Below are positions 1-7,118 of a stretch of DNA of 8,809 nt, in pieces. This DNA is from Clostridiales bacterium. GTDB lineage: Bacteria; Bacillota_A; Clostridia; Lachnospirales; Lachnospiraceae. The stretch's first letter is position 1. Every line of letters starts with the position of its first letter. The position numbers were made by a program, and so were the translations under genes. The stretch is taken from NCBI GenBank assembly GCA_030154385.1, contig JASKJZ010000084.1:1-8809 (forward strand). The letters run 5' to 3'. A model generated the notes under the pieces. It had not been told where the DNA came from. It searched no databases and saw nothing but the letters and a program-made list of their open reading frames with translations.

Positions 1-1
1 G

Positions 2-589
2 GCTAAGGACTTAGGCGGCCTTACACCAACAGAAGGGAAAAAGATTGTTATAGGTTTTGCACACAATCAGGTATTGAGCCTTGCAGATAAAGTAATAGAA
101 GCTGTTCAAAGCGGAGCCATCAAGAGATTTGTAGTTATGGCAGGATGCGATGGAAGATTAAAGGAAAGGGAATATTATACAGAGCTTGCCAAAAGACTTC
201 CTAAAGATCATGTAATATTGACTGCTGGCTGTGCAAAATATAGGTACAATATGCTTGAACTTGGAGATATCGGTGGTATTCCAAGAGTGCTTGATGCCGG
301 TCAGTGCAATGACTCATACTCACTTGCTTATATTGCCCTTAAGCTTAAGGAAGTTTTGGGGCTTGAAGATATCAATCAGTTGCCAATCTCCTATGATATT
401 GCATGGTATGAGCAAAAGGCAGTGGGAATTCTTTTGGTTTTGTTATCTCTTGGCATTAAGGACATTCGAATTGGACCTACCCTTCCTGCTTTCCTCACAC
501 CTAACATTTTACAGGTACTGGTAGATCAGTTTGGGTTAAAGCCAATTGCAACCCCGGAGCAGGATCTGGAAGCAATTTTAGGAGCATAG
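2..589 (+). CDS. hcp: Hybrid-cluster protein (Hcp, hydroxylamine/NO reductase type), C-terminal part; 5' end lies outside the window
   Basis: The reading frame is open from the first bases and ends at TAG 587-589, giving 195 visible residues; the whole family is about 540-550 residues, so roughly the last third is present. The visible part carries the hybrid Fe-S-O cluster ligands: Cys codons at 146-148, 230-232 and 305-307, and Glu at 410-412 (motifs [31 protein letters not shown]). The spacings of 28, 25 and 35 residues equal those of Cys406, Cys434, Cys459 and Glu494 in Desulfovibrio Hcp, the first being the persulfide cysteine. Hcp is a cytoplasmic enzyme that reduces hydroxylamine and, in better-supported later work, nitric oxide. 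The N-terminal cysteine motif that separates Hcp classes is not visible. The TTG at 74 is an internal codon, not a start. The gene ends 6 bp from the convergent araC-type gene, with no clear terminator. Confidence 0.95.
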   Translation, partial: AKDLGGLTPTEGKKIVIGFAHNQVLSLADKVIEAVQSGAIKRFVVMAGCDGRLKEREYYTELAKRLPKDHVILTAGCAKYRYNMLELGDIGGIPRVLDAGQCNDSYSLAYIALKLKEVLGLEDINQLPISYDIAWYEQKAVGILLVLLSLGIKDIRIGPTLPAFLTPNILQVLVDQFGLKPIATPEQDLEAILGA

Positions 590-595
590 TCACCT

Positions 596-1438
596 TTAAG
601 AAGTACCTTGCTTTCTCTTTTGCATTGGAGTACAGCCATATTTCTCCCGAAACATGTGCAAAAACAATTTATAGTTTGTAAAGCCATGGAGCGTGAGGAT
701 ATGGGTAATGCTTAAGTCGGTTGTCATAATATCACGATAAACATGGGACATCCTTACTTCATTGACATAATCAAGGAAGGTGATGCCCATGTTTTTTTTA
801 AAATAACGGCAAAAATATTCTGGATTTAAAGAGACAAGTAATGAAGCCTCCTTAATGGAAATTGGTTCCGTGTAGTGTTCCTTTACATAGTCCATGATGA
901 GGGTTAAACGCTTGTGGTTCATCTGGTTCTTAGCTTTTTTGGTCGAACTGATTTGGGCTTGGCAGTCCTTTACGAGCAGATATAGTAATTCATATAGCAA
1001 GCTTGTGAATTTTAAGGTATAGGCAGGTTCTTTTCTTTGATAAAGTTCTCCCATGGAAAACAAAAGAGAGCGTATATGAAAGAGAGTTTCAGATTTTTTT
1101 TGCGAATCTTCAATCAGGTCAAAATCGAACCTAATATTATCCATATCGGATACATTTGTTTTTAGAAAGGAATAAGGAATTTGCAGAAGCTGAATCATGG
1201 AGGGAACCATGCACTTGGTAGCATGAATATCCTTGGAATTGATAAGAAAAAAGTCTCCTGCATTGACTGTAGTTAGGTGGTCATTTACCCAAATATTCAT
1301 GCTCCCAGATTTAATTAAAAGAATTTCAAGGCTGTTGTGCCAATGGTTATTAACAAGATGGTTGCTGTCCTCATAGATTAAAAAATGCGCGTTAAGTCCA
1401 GGCTGGATTGACACATTTTCATGCGTGGTATGCTTCAT
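596..1438 (-). CDS. AraC-family transcriptional regulator with N-terminal cupin sensor
   Basis: This 280-residue protein has the usual AraC-regulator size and layout. Residues about 30-75 form a cupin-like sensor (HWHNSLEILLI, then GDFFLINSKDIHA). The last 100 residues hold two helix-turn-helix units: about 193-215 (ISIKEASLLVSLNPEYFCRY) and about 242-272, ending in the family signature GFTNYKLFLHMFREKYGCTP. The open frame continues upstream to 1708, but that would overlap the divergent GH3 gene and adds a non-conserved, Phe-rich stretch. The start at 1438 is preceded by GAGGAGA (complement of 1446-1452) at 7-nt spacing and begins right before the sensor domain, so I chose it. Divergence from a glycosidase gene suggests it senses a sugar or glycoside and activates that gene. 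The ligand cannot be read from the sequence. Confidence 0.93.
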   Translation of the reverse strand: MKHTTHENVSIQPGLNAHFLIYEDSNHLVNNHWHNSLEILLIKSGSMNIWVNDHLTTVNAGDFFLINSKDIHATKCMVPSMIQLLQIPYSFLKTNVSDMDNIRFDFDLIEDSQKKSETLFHIRSLLFSMGELYQRKEPAYTLKFTSLLYELLYLLVKDCQAQISSTKKAKNQMNHKRLTLIMDYVKEHYTEPISIKEASLLVSLNPEYFCRYFKKNMGITFLDYVNEVRMSHVYRDIMTTDLSITHILTLHGFTNYKLFLHMFREKYGCTPMQKRKQGTS

Positions 1439-1445
1439 TTCGAAA

Positions 1446-1452
1446 TCTCCTC
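1446..1452 (-). promoter_or_regulatory. Ribosome binding site that fixes the araC-type start
   Basis: The complement reads GAGGAGA, 7 nt before ATG 1438. No comparable site precedes the upstream in-frame candidates, so this decides the start of the regulator. Confidence 0.8.
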
Positions 1453-1486
1453 TCTTTTGTAGGACAAACGGATAGGTCTTTCTTAA

Positions 1487-1515
1487 ACTATAGGGGAGAT
1501 TAAAAAAAAAGTCAA
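1487..1515 (-). promoter_or_regulatory. Predicted sigma-A promoter of the araC-type gene
   Basis: On the minus strand, TTGACT (complement 1510-1515) and TATAGT (complement 1487-1492) are separated by exactly 17 nt, each one base off consensus. Transcription would start near 1480, giving a leader of about 42 nt. Confidence 0.7.
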
Positions 1516-1536
1516 TATTGACCAGTAAATAAGTCA
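1509..1536 (+). promoter_or_regulatory. Candidate AraC-type tandem half-sites between the divergent genes
   Basis: AAGTCA occurs at 1509-1514 and again at 1531-1536, a period of 22 bp (two helical turns). The following bases are partly conserved (AAGTCAnTnT). Direct repeats 21-22 bp apart are the usual binding geometry of AraC-family dimers. The first copy covers the -35 region of both divergent promoters. The repeats are short, so chance is possible. Confidence 0.4.
1511..1522. repeat. Perfect 12-bp palindrome GTCAATATTGAC forming back-to-back -35 boxes
   Basis: The palindrome gives TTGAC on both strands, so the -35 hexamers of the AraC promoter (complement 1510-1515) and of the GH3 promoter (1518-1523) point away from each other with 2 bp between them. 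Confidence 0.6.
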
Positions 1537-1545
1537 TTTTATCAA
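1518..1545 (+). promoter_or_regulatory. Predicted promoter of the GH3 gene
   Basis: TTGACC at 1518-1523 is followed after 16 nt by TATCAA at 1540-1545. The -10 is weak (4 of 6), as expected for a promoter that needs an activator. Start of transcription would be near 1552, with a leader of about 60 nt. Confidence 0.5.
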
Positions 1546-1548
1546 ATA

Positions 1549-1562
1549 GAAAAGTGCTTTTC
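1549..1562. repeat. Inverted repeat GAAAAG-TG-CTTTTC at the predicted GH3 transcription start
   Basis: Two perfect 6-bp arms flank a 2-bp centre and cover the predicted +1. The position suits an operator. I compared it with the CcpA cre consensus, and it fails at several fixed positions. Confidence 0.35.
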
Positions 1563-1598
1563 ATTGTGGTAGGATTAGAGTAGCAATAAAATGAAAAG

Positions 1599-1604
1599 AA
1601 GGAG
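1599..1604 (+). promoter_or_regulatory. Ribosome binding site that fixes the GH3 start
   Basis: AAGGAG lies 7 nt before ATG 1612. It is inside the reading frame that opens at ATG 1591 and only 1 nt from ATG 1606, so 1612 is the only well-placed start of the three. Confidence 0.8.
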
Positions 1605-1611
1605 AATGTAT

Positions 1612-3906
1612 ATGGAACGGGAAAAAATAAAAGAACTGATTGCGCAAATGACCTTAGAGGAAAAAGCTTCTTTTTGTTCTGGAGCTGATTTTTGGCATAC
1701 GGAAACACTAGAGCGCCTTGGCATCCCAGCCGTTATGGTTTCGGATGGGCCGCATGGATTACGAAAGCAGGATGTAGAGGCAGATCATCTTGGGATGAAT
1801 GATAGCATCAAGGCAGTGTGTTTTCCAGCAGGATGCGGAACGGCAGCTTCCTTTAATCGTGAATTGTTAGTAGAAATGGGAGAAGTCCTTGGAAATGAAT
1901 GTCAGGCAGAGGGAGTTAGTACGATTTTGGGGCCTGCTGTCAATATCAAGCGTTCTCCTCTTTGCGGACGTAATTTTGAGTATTTATCCGAAGATCCCTT
2001 ACTTGCGACCGAAATCGCGGGTGCTTTGATTCAGGGAATTCAAAGTAAAAATGTAGGAACAAGCATCAAACATTTTTTAGCAAATAACCAGGAAACAAGA
2101 AGAATGTCGTCTTCCTCAGAAGTAGATGAAAGAACCTTGCGAGAAATCTATCTGGCTGCCTTTGAAGGGGCTGTTACCAAACAAAAACCATGGACGGTGA
2201 TGTGTTCTTATAATAAAATTAATGGTGTCTATGCAGCAGAAAATAGAACCTATTTAACGGATGTCCTACGCGATGAGTGGGGATTTGATGGATATGTTAT
2301 GAGTGACTGGGGAGCAGTAAATGACCGTGTTCCAGATCTTGTAGCAGGCCTTGATTTGGAGATGCCTTCTTCACAAGGAGCAAATGATGCAAGAATTGTA
2401 AAAGCCGTACGTGATGGAAAGCTAGAGGAAGCGATCGTAGACAAGGCAGTAGAGCGTATTTTAAATATTGTATATCGTTTTGAAGAGAATCGGGATAAAA
2501 CGGCTGTATTCGACCGGGATAAGGATCATGAGCTGGCCAGAAAAATTGCGCATGAGACGATTGTACTTTTGAAAAATGAAGAAAACCTACTTCCGTTAAA
2601 GGAAGGAGCAAAGCTTGCTTTTGTCGGTGAGTTTGCAAAGAAGCCACGTTATCAGGGAGGCGGAAGCTCTCATATTAACAGTCACAAGGTAACGGCAGTT
2701 ATGGATGCAGTAGAAGAGCTTTCCAGTGAAACAACAATTTGCTATGCAAAGGGCTTTTCTGCTGATAAGGACGAGCTTGATGAGGCTTTACTAAAAGAAG
2801 CGGTGGAAGTAGCAAAAGAAGCAGAGGTTTGTGTCATTTTTGCAGGACTTCCGGATTCTTTTGAATCCGAAGGCTATGACAGAGATCATATGAGACTTCC
2901 AGATTGTCAAAATGCATTGATTGAGGCAGTGATGGAGGTACAGCCAAATACAGTAGTAGTACTTCATAACGGTTCTCCGGTTGAAATGCCTTGGGCTGAT
3001 AAGGTAAAGGGGATTGTAGAAGCTTACCTTAGTGGTCAGGCAGTTGGTGGAGCGCTTATTGATATTTTATTTGGAAAGGTAAATCCAAGCGCGAAGCTTC
3101 CTGAGTCCTTCCCAGTTGCACTAGAAGACAATCCATCGTATCTATCCTACATAGGCGAAGGCGATGTGGTAGAATACCGCGAAGGAGTTTTTGTTGGATA
3201 TCGTTATTATGATAAGAAAAAAATGAACGTACTATTTCCATTTGGGCATGGATTATCCTATACAACCTTTGATTATTCCAATTTAAACGTGAGCAAAATG
3301 GAGATGGAGGATACGGATACCGTGGAGGTTTCTGTGGATGTAACGAATACGGGAGCATGCAAAGGAAAAGAAGTGGTACAGCTTTATGTTGCAGACCAAG
3401 AAAGCACGGTAATTCGTCCAGTAAAAGAATTGCGCGATTTTGCAAAGGTAGAACTAGAGCCAGGAGAAACGAAAACGGTGACCTTTACACTTGGTAAACG
3501 TGCATTTGCTTATTGGAGCACGAAGATTCATGATTGGCATGTAGAAACGGGAGCATTTGATATCATCATTGCAAGATCTTCAAGAGATGAAGTGTTAACA
3601 AAGACAATTCAAGTGAATTCAACCGTTAAGCTTCCAGTCGTATATTCTAGAGACACTATTTTTGCTGATATTTTTGCTAGTGAGACGGCTATGAAGATTG
3701 CAGAGCCTCTTATGAATCTTGATTTGTTTGGAAGTAATCATGAGGAGGAAAGTGATGCTGCCGCCGATGCAATCAGCAAAGAAATGAAGGAGGCTATGAT
3801 GAAATTTATGCCGCTTCGTGGAATACTAAGCTTTGGAAGTGCAATTTCACCAGAGGATTTGGATGCAATTATTGAAAAATTAAATGAGGATGCCGCTAAG
3901 AATTAG
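1612..3906 (+). CDS. Glycoside hydrolase family 3 enzyme, beta-glucosidase type, cytoplasmic
   Basis: The 764-residue protein has no signal peptide, so it should cleave imported glycosides in the cytoplasm. The order is GH3 N-terminal barrel (about 1-300), GH3 C-terminal domain (about 320-550), fibronectin III-like domain (about 572-668) and a tail of about 95 residues. Conserved sites seen are SDGPHGLR (44-51), GRNFEY (119-124), KHF (153-155), the nucleophile Asp232 in VMSDWGAV, and ESEGYDR (418-424), which holds the likely acid/base Glu. GHGLSYTTF (545-553) leads into the Fn3-like part. Domain order and size match clostridial BglB-type beta-glucosidases (about 755 residues). GH3 also includes xylosidases and arabinofuranosidases, so the sugar is not certain. 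The start is ATG 1612, because AAGGAG at 1599-1604 precedes it by 7 nt; ATG 1591 and 1606 are badly placed. It diverges from an AraC regulator, its likely activator, and ends before a strong terminator. Confidence 0.94.
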   Translation: MEREKIKELIAQMTLEEKASFCSGADFWHTETLERLGIPAVMVSDGPHGLRKQDVEADHLGMNDSIKAVCFPAGCGTAASFNRELLVEMGEVLGNECQAEGVSTILGPAVNIKRSPLCGRNFEYLSEDPLLATEIAGALIQGIQSKNVGTSIKHFLANNQETRRMSSSSEVDERTLREIYLAAFEGAVTKQKPWTVMCSYNKINGVYAAENRTYLTDVLRDEWGFDGYVMSDWGAVNDRVPDLVAGLDLEMPSSQGANDARIVKAVRDGKLEEAIVDKAVERILNIVYRFEENRDKTAVFDRDKDHELARKIAHETIVLLKNEENLLPLKEGAKLAFVGEFAKKPRYQGGGSSHINSHKVTAVMDAVEELSSETTICYAKGFSADKDELDEALLKEAVEVAKEAEVCVIFAGLPDSFESEGYDRDHMRLPDCQNALIEAVMEVQPNTVVVLHNGSPVEMPWADKVKGIVEAYLSGQAVGGALIDILFGKVNPSAKLPESFPVALEDNPSYLSYIGEGDVVEYREGVFVGYRYYDKKKMNVLFPFGHGLSYTTFDYSNLNVSKMEMEDTDTVEVSVDVTNTGACKGKEVVQLYVADQESTVIRPVKELRDFAKVELEPGETKTVTFTLGKRAFAYWSTKIHDWHVETGAFDIIIARSSRDEVLTKTIQVNSTVKLPVVYSRDTIFADIFASETAMKIAEPLMNLDLFGSNHEEESDAAADAISKEMKEAMMKFMPLRGILSFGSAISPEDLDAIIEKLNEDAAKN

Positions 3907-3957
3907 TTCTTTTGCGAGCCTTATTAGTGAAGTTATTTGGTTTATAACGAATAAAGG

Positions 3958-4013
3958 AAAGCCGTTGCAAGAGTAGAGAAATATTCTATTTAAGCAACGG
4001 CTTTTTAATTTTT
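3958..4013 (+). terminator. Intrinsic terminator of the GH3 gene, possibly bidirectional
   Basis: An 11-bp perfect stem pairs 3958-3968 (AAAGCCGTTGC) with 3994-4004 (GCAACGGCTTT). A T-rich tail to 4013 follows it. The 25-nt loop can form a short inner helix. It lies 51 bp past the GH3 stop and just beyond the stop of the convergent gntR-type gene. On the minus strand the tail is TTTCCTTTAT, less U-rich but possibly functional. Confidence 0.88.
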
Positions 4014-4031
4014 ACTGTTAGCAATCGTTGA

Positions 4032-4682
4032 TTAATTCAACTTTGGTGTATTTAGTAAGAGCTCAAAGGTTGAATTTTTTGATTCTAACAGATGTTTTTT
4101 CATTGCATCAGAGGCACCAGGCCAGTCTTTTTTTAGACAAGCTTTTATAATATCTAAATGCTCTTGATGCGTACGAATAAGACGTTCGGAAGTGCAGTTT
4201 CCAGTCATAACACGGAAGCGCAGATTTTGATTATGAATCATAGAATTGCATTGTTTCATGTAGGTGTTTGGAACACTGTCCATAATCATGGCGTGAAAAC
4301 GGTCATCGAGAGCATAGATATCCAGATTTGACAATTTTTCAATTGGCTGGCTGAATAATTGATAATACTCTAATAAAGCATTCCCATCAAAGGTGTAGCC
4401 ATAGTTCATAACTGCGTACGGCTCAAATAGGAGTCGGATTTCGAAAATCATATTAAGCTCCCCAAGAGACAAGGATGAGACCATGATTCCTTTTTTGGGA
4501 AGAATCGTGATAAGACCTTCTTGTTCCAGTCTGCTAAGAGCATCGCGAATAGGTGTACGACTTACATTGAATTCTTCTCGCAGTAATTCTTCATTTAGTA
4601 AGGTGCCAGGGGGATATTCACAGGAAATAATCTTTTCTTTTATTAAATTATAAGCATAAAGCTTTAAACTTTCTTTTGCCAT
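4032..4682 (-). CDS. GntR-family transcriptional regulator, FadR subfamily with FCD domain
   Basis: The 216-residue protein has an N-terminal winged helix-turn-helix (about 5-70) with the GntR signature SRTPIRDALSRLEQEGLI (41-58). An FCD all-helical ligand domain follows (about 75-205). Asp126, His130, His175 and His197 sit where metal-binding FCD regulators keep Asp/His/His/His (D-x3-H, and H-x21-H as in TM0439), so a metal-dependent carboxylate ligand is likely. An upstream TTG at 4697 is in frame, but ATG 4682 follows AAGGGAG (complement 4688-4694) by 5 nt and begins the conserved part, so I chose it. It diverges from the dehydrogenase-TRAP operon, and TTGTATACAA-like sites lie by both promoters. 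The simplest reading is a repressor of that operon and of itself, released by a sugar acid or its product. Confidence 0.93.
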   Translation of the reverse strand: MAKESLKLYAYNLIKEKIISCEYPPGTLLNEELLREEFNVSRTPIRDALSRLEQEGLITILPKKGIMVSSLSLGELNMIFEIRLLFEPYAVMNYGYTFDGNALLEYYQLFSQPIEKLSNLDIYALDDRFHAMIMDSVPNTYMKQCNSMIHNQNLRFRVMTGNCTSERLIRTHQEHLDIIKACLKKDWPGASDAMKKHLLESKNSTFELLLNTPKLN

Positions 4683-4719
4683 TAGGACTCCCTTCAATCG
4701 AAAAAACTATAAAAAAACT

Positions 4720-4731
4720 GTTGTATGCAAC
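4720..4731. promoter_or_regulatory. Candidate GntR operator in the gntR-type gene's own leader
   Basis: GTTGTATGCAAC is a palindrome with one mismatched pair. It starts at about +1 to +12 of the predicted gntR-type transcript and resembles the sites by the dehydrogenase promoter. This position fits autorepression. Confidence 0.5.
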
Positions 4732-4738
4732 AAAAACA

Positions 4739-4767
4739 ATTATAATATGTTTTTGAAAAATATGCAA
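4739..4767 (-). promoter_or_regulatory. Predicted promoter of the gntR-type gene
   Basis: The minus strand has a perfect TATAAT (complement 4739-4744), 17 nt after TTGCAT (complement 4762-4767). Start of transcription would be near 4732, leaving a leader of about 50 nt. Confidence 0.65.
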
Positions 4768-4871
4768 TGGAAAAATTGATAAAATATGGGAATTAAATGC
4801 GTAAAATATAAATGAAACAAAAAATAAACAGGAAGAAAGGGGAATAAAACACAAAAAAATAAAAAAATATA

Positions 4872-4900
4872 TTGACATATTGTACAATATGCTTTAAATT
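4872..4900 (+). promoter_or_regulatory. Predicted promoter of the dehydrogenase-TRAP operon
   Basis: A consensus TTGACA at 4872-4877 and TAAATT at 4895-4900 (4 of 6) are 17 nt apart. A-tracts at about 4852-4867 directly upstream resemble an UP element. Transcription would start near 4907. The spacer is filled by a perfect palindrome. Confidence 0.65.
4876..4891. promoter_or_regulatory. Perfect 16-bp palindrome CATATTGTACAATATG, candidate operator
   Basis: It fills most of the spacer between -35 and -10, so a bound protein would block RNA polymerase. The core TTGTACAA fits the TNGT-N(0-3)-ACNA form known for FadR-type GntR regulators, and the regulator gene is adjacent. Confidence 0.65.
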
Positions 4901-4925
4901 ATGATGTATACAATAATGTATACAA
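4901..4925 (+). repeat. Tandem 12-bp repeats each holding TGTATACAA, candidate operators
   Basis: Units at 4901-4912 and 4913-4924 match at 11 of 12 positions, each containing the 8-bp palindrome TGTATACA followed by A. They cover the predicted start of transcription. The B. subtilis GntR operator has the core TTGTATACAA, so these look like GntR-family sites. Confidence 0.6.
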
Positions 4926-4945
4926 CAGAACGATGGAGGAGCAAA

Positions 4946-5974
4946 ATGAAAGCATTATCAATTGATGCACCGGGCACAATAACAATGAAAGAGATGGAAA
5001 TGCCGGTACCGAAAAAAGGAGAGGCTCTGCTAAAACTCCTGTATGGTGGAATCTGTGGAAGTGATTTAGGTTCATATCGTGGTACCTTTGCCTATTTTTC
5101 TTATCCAAGAGTACCAGGACATGAGTTTTCCGCAGAAATAATTTCCATTGATACCAATGAGAAAGGATTAGTACCAGGTATGATCGTGACCTGTAATCCT
5201 TATTTCAACTGTACAACTTGTTATTCCTGCCAAAAAGGACTTTTAAATGCCTGTATGGATAATCAGACGATGGGTGTTCAAAGAGAGGGAGCATTTGCTG
5301 AGTATATTACAATGCCGATTGAGAGAATCTATGATGGAAAAGGACTGGATGCAAAGACACTTGCTTTAATCGAACCCTTTTGTATCAGTTATCATGGTAT
5401 CAGCAGGGGAAATGTTACAAAGGCAGATAAGGTACTGATTATTGGTGCCGGTACAATTGGCGTCCTGGCAGCGATTGCTGCGAAAGCCAAAGGAGCTCAT
5501 GTATACATAGCCGATATTTCAAATGAAAAACTGGCGTATGCAAAAGAATTTGGAGTCGATGGCGTGATATTGAATGTCTCAGAGGAACAATTTTTAAATG
5601 AGGTGAATAAAATCACCGATGGAAATGGATTTGATGTAACCGTAGAAGCAGTGGGACTTCCATCTACCTTCCAAAATTGCATTGATGCAGCTTGTTTTGG
5701 AGGCAGAGTAGTGCTGATTGGAGTAGGGAAGAAGAATCTTGATTTCAATTTTACATTAATTCAGAAAAAGGAGCTTAATATTTTTGGTTCCCGTAATGCA
5801 CTGAAAAAAGATTTTTTGGAACTGATCGATCTTGTAAAAGCGGGTGGCGTTGCACTTGATAAAGTCGTAACCAACACGTACTCGTTTGAAGAAGGAGCAA
5901 AGGCGTTTGCGGATTTTGATAAAAACGCAGGAAAGATGTTAAAAGTAGTGATAGATTTCACCAAAACGGTGTAG
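4946..5974 (+). CDS. Zinc-dependent NAD(P)-linked sugar-acid/polyol dehydrogenase (MDR family)
   Basis: This 342-residue medium-chain dehydrogenase oxidises a secondary hydroxyl of a sugar-like substrate in the cytoplasm. Catalytic zinc ligands are Cys37 (GGICGSD), His59-Glu60 (PGHEF) and Glu143 (IEPF). The structural zinc site is Cys89, Cys92, Cys95 and Cys103, a full C-x2-C-x2-C-x7-C. The Rossmann motif GAGTIG is at 167-172, and Asp190 after the second strand favours NAD over NADP. FFSYPRV-like (50-55), LIEPFCIS (141-148) and FGSRNA (280-285) patterns resemble E. coli LgoD/YjjN, an L-galactonate dehydrogenase, and related L-gulonate dehydrogenases, so a 5-dehydrogenase of an aldonate is my best guess. 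Threonine or sorbitol dehydrogenase activity is less likely but possible. ATG 4946 follows GGAGGA (4935-4940); upstream in-frame starts lack such a site. It is the first gene of the TRAP operon. Confidence 0.9.
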   Translation: MKALSIDAPGTITMKEMEMPVPKKGEALLKLLYGGICGSDLGSYRGTFAYFSYPRVPGHEFSAEIISIDTNEKGLVPGMIVTCNPYFNCTTCYSCQKGLLNACMDNQTMGVQREGAFAEYITMPIERIYDGKGLDAKTLALIEPFCISYHGISRGNVTKADKVLIIGAGTIGVLAAIAAKAKGAHVYIADISNEKLAYAKEFGVDGVILNVSEEQFLNEVNKITDGNGFDVTVEAVGLPSTFQNCIDAACFGGRVVLIGVGKKNLDFNFTLIQKKELNIFGSRNALKKDFLELIDLVKAGGVALDKVVTNTYSFEEGAKAFADFDKNAGKMLKVVIDFTKTV

Positions 5975-6014
5975 CTATATAAATCATGTGGAAGGATGCG
6001 AAAGGGGTATTACT

Positions 6015-7088
6015 ATGAAATTGAAAAAAGTGTTAGCAATTATGATGAGTGTGTGTATGGTGGTAGGAGTAACGGCTTGTGGAGGCAGTAAGGATGCTGG
6101 TACAACAAATGAGGCAACCAAGCAGGAAACAGCGGCAACAAGCGAGGAAAGCAAAGACGTAATTAAGATCCAGGTGGGATATGAAAACGCAACGACTGAG
6201 CCAGCAGCAATTGCAGTAGAAAAGTGGGCAGAGCTTGTGAAGGAAAAGAGCAATGGAACCATGGAACTGGAGCTGTTTCCAAACTCTGCACTTGGGAAAA
6301 AGACAGAGTTAATTGACCAGATGATTCTTGGGGAACCAATCATTACCGTAGCAGATGGTGCATTTTTAGCAGACTATGGGGTAGCGGATTTCGGTATTTT
6401 CTATGCTCCTTTTATGTTTGACAGCTGGGATGAGGAATGGGCAGTTATCGGCAGTGACTGGTACAAAGATCTTTGCAGTCAGCTAGCGGACAAGGCTAAA
6501 ATTCGTGTTCTTTCTTCCAATTGGATTTATGGAGCACGTAATATTATGACAACCAAAAAGATAGTGACACCAGAGGATATTGCAGGAGTAAAGCTTCGTG
6601 TTTCTTCGAATAAGCTTTCTATTTCCAGCTTTGAATCGCTTGGAGCTTCCGCAGTCGGTATGGATATGGGGGATGTATATCAGGCACTTCAGGCAGGAAC
6701 CATTGATGGTGTTGAAAATCCGATTACTTCCCTGGCAAACAGAAGCTTTCAGGAGGTAGCAAAGTATGTTGTGAAGGATGAACATATATTGGCAACCTCC
6801 ATGTGGATTTGCGGAGATGGATTCTATAGTACCTTAACGGATGAGCAAAAGACGATTTTATCAGAAACCGCTGACGAGGCAGGAATTTATAACAATGATT
6901 TACAGGCAGATGCGGAAGCGATTGCGACACAGCTTTTAACCGATGCAGGAGTTGAGATAACCGAGTTAACACCAGAGCAAAAAGCAGCGTGGGTAGAAGC
7001 AGGAAAGAAATTCTACGATTCTGCAACCGAGGTATTAGGCTGGAGTGCGGGTCTGTATGATACGGTAAAGGCAGCAGGCGCTCAATAA
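6015..7088 (+). CDS. dctP: TRAP transporter substrate-binding lipoprotein, DctP family
   Basis: The 357-residue protein catches the substrate outside the cell and hands it to DctQM. It begins with a lipoprotein signal peptide (charged MKLKK, hydrophobic 6-21, lipobox VTAC with Cys22). A Gly/Thr/Glu/Ser-rich linker runs to about residue 48, and the DctP fold follows. Arg175 (GARNIMTTKK) and Arg195 (GVKLRVSSNK) are 20 residues apart, like Arg127 and Arg147 of SiaP, so the carboxylate-clamping site is kept and the ligand is probably an organic or sugar acid. The motif DVYQALQAGTIDGVENP, typical of the family, follows. An upstream GTG at 5988 is in frame, but ATG 6015 has AAAGGGG at 6001-6007 with 7-nt spacing and starts the signal peptide. 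The gap after the dehydrogenase gene is 40 bp, within one operon. Confidence 0.95.
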   Translation: MKLKKVLAIMMSVCMVVGVTACGGSKDAGTTNEATKQETAATSEESKDVIKIQVGYENATTEPAAIAVEKWAELVKEKSNGTMELELFPNSALGKKTELIDQMILGEPIITVADGAFLADYGVADFGIFYAPFMFDSWDEEWAVIGSDWYKDLCSQLADKAKIRVLSSNWIYGARNIMTTKKIVTPEDIAGVKLRVSSNKLSISSFESLGASAVGMDMGDVYQALQAGTIDGVENPITSLANRSFQEVAKYVVKDEHILATSMWICGDGFYSTLTDEQKTILSETADEAGIYNNDLQADAEAIATQLLTDAGVEITELTPEQKAAWVEAGKKFYDSATEVLGWSAGLYDTVKAAGAQ

Positions 7089-7118
7089 AATCCGAAGGAA
7101 ATTGGATAGGAGATTGAA

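Noticed and set aside
560..625. Terminator between hcp and the araC-type gene (AAGCAA 570-575 with TTGCTT 608-613)
   Set aside because: Only 6 bp with a 32-nt loop and poor inner pairing, so not convincing.
1549..1562. CcpA cre site before the GH3 gene
   Set aside because: The inverted repeat differs from the cre consensus at five fixed positions.
1591..1611. ATG 1591 or 1606 as the GH3 start
   Set aside because: The Shine-Dalgarno AAGGAG at 1599-1604 is within or almost touching these starts; only ATG 1612 has proper spacing.
1439..1708. Longer start for the AraC-type regulator, adding 90 residues
   Set aside because: The extra stretch is Phe/Tyr/Ser-rich, overlaps the GH3 start and both promoters, and lacks a ribosome site. 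ATG 1438 has a good one.
2297..2647. Long reverse-strand open frames inside the GH3, dctP and dctQ genes
   Set aside because: They lie opposite well-conserved coding genes, lack recognisable domains, and are shadow frames.
4812..4847. Small ORF of 11 codons between gntR and the dehydrogenase gene, with a purine-rich run at its end
   Set aside because: No ribosome site precedes the ATG, and no start codon sits at proper spacing after the purine-rich run.
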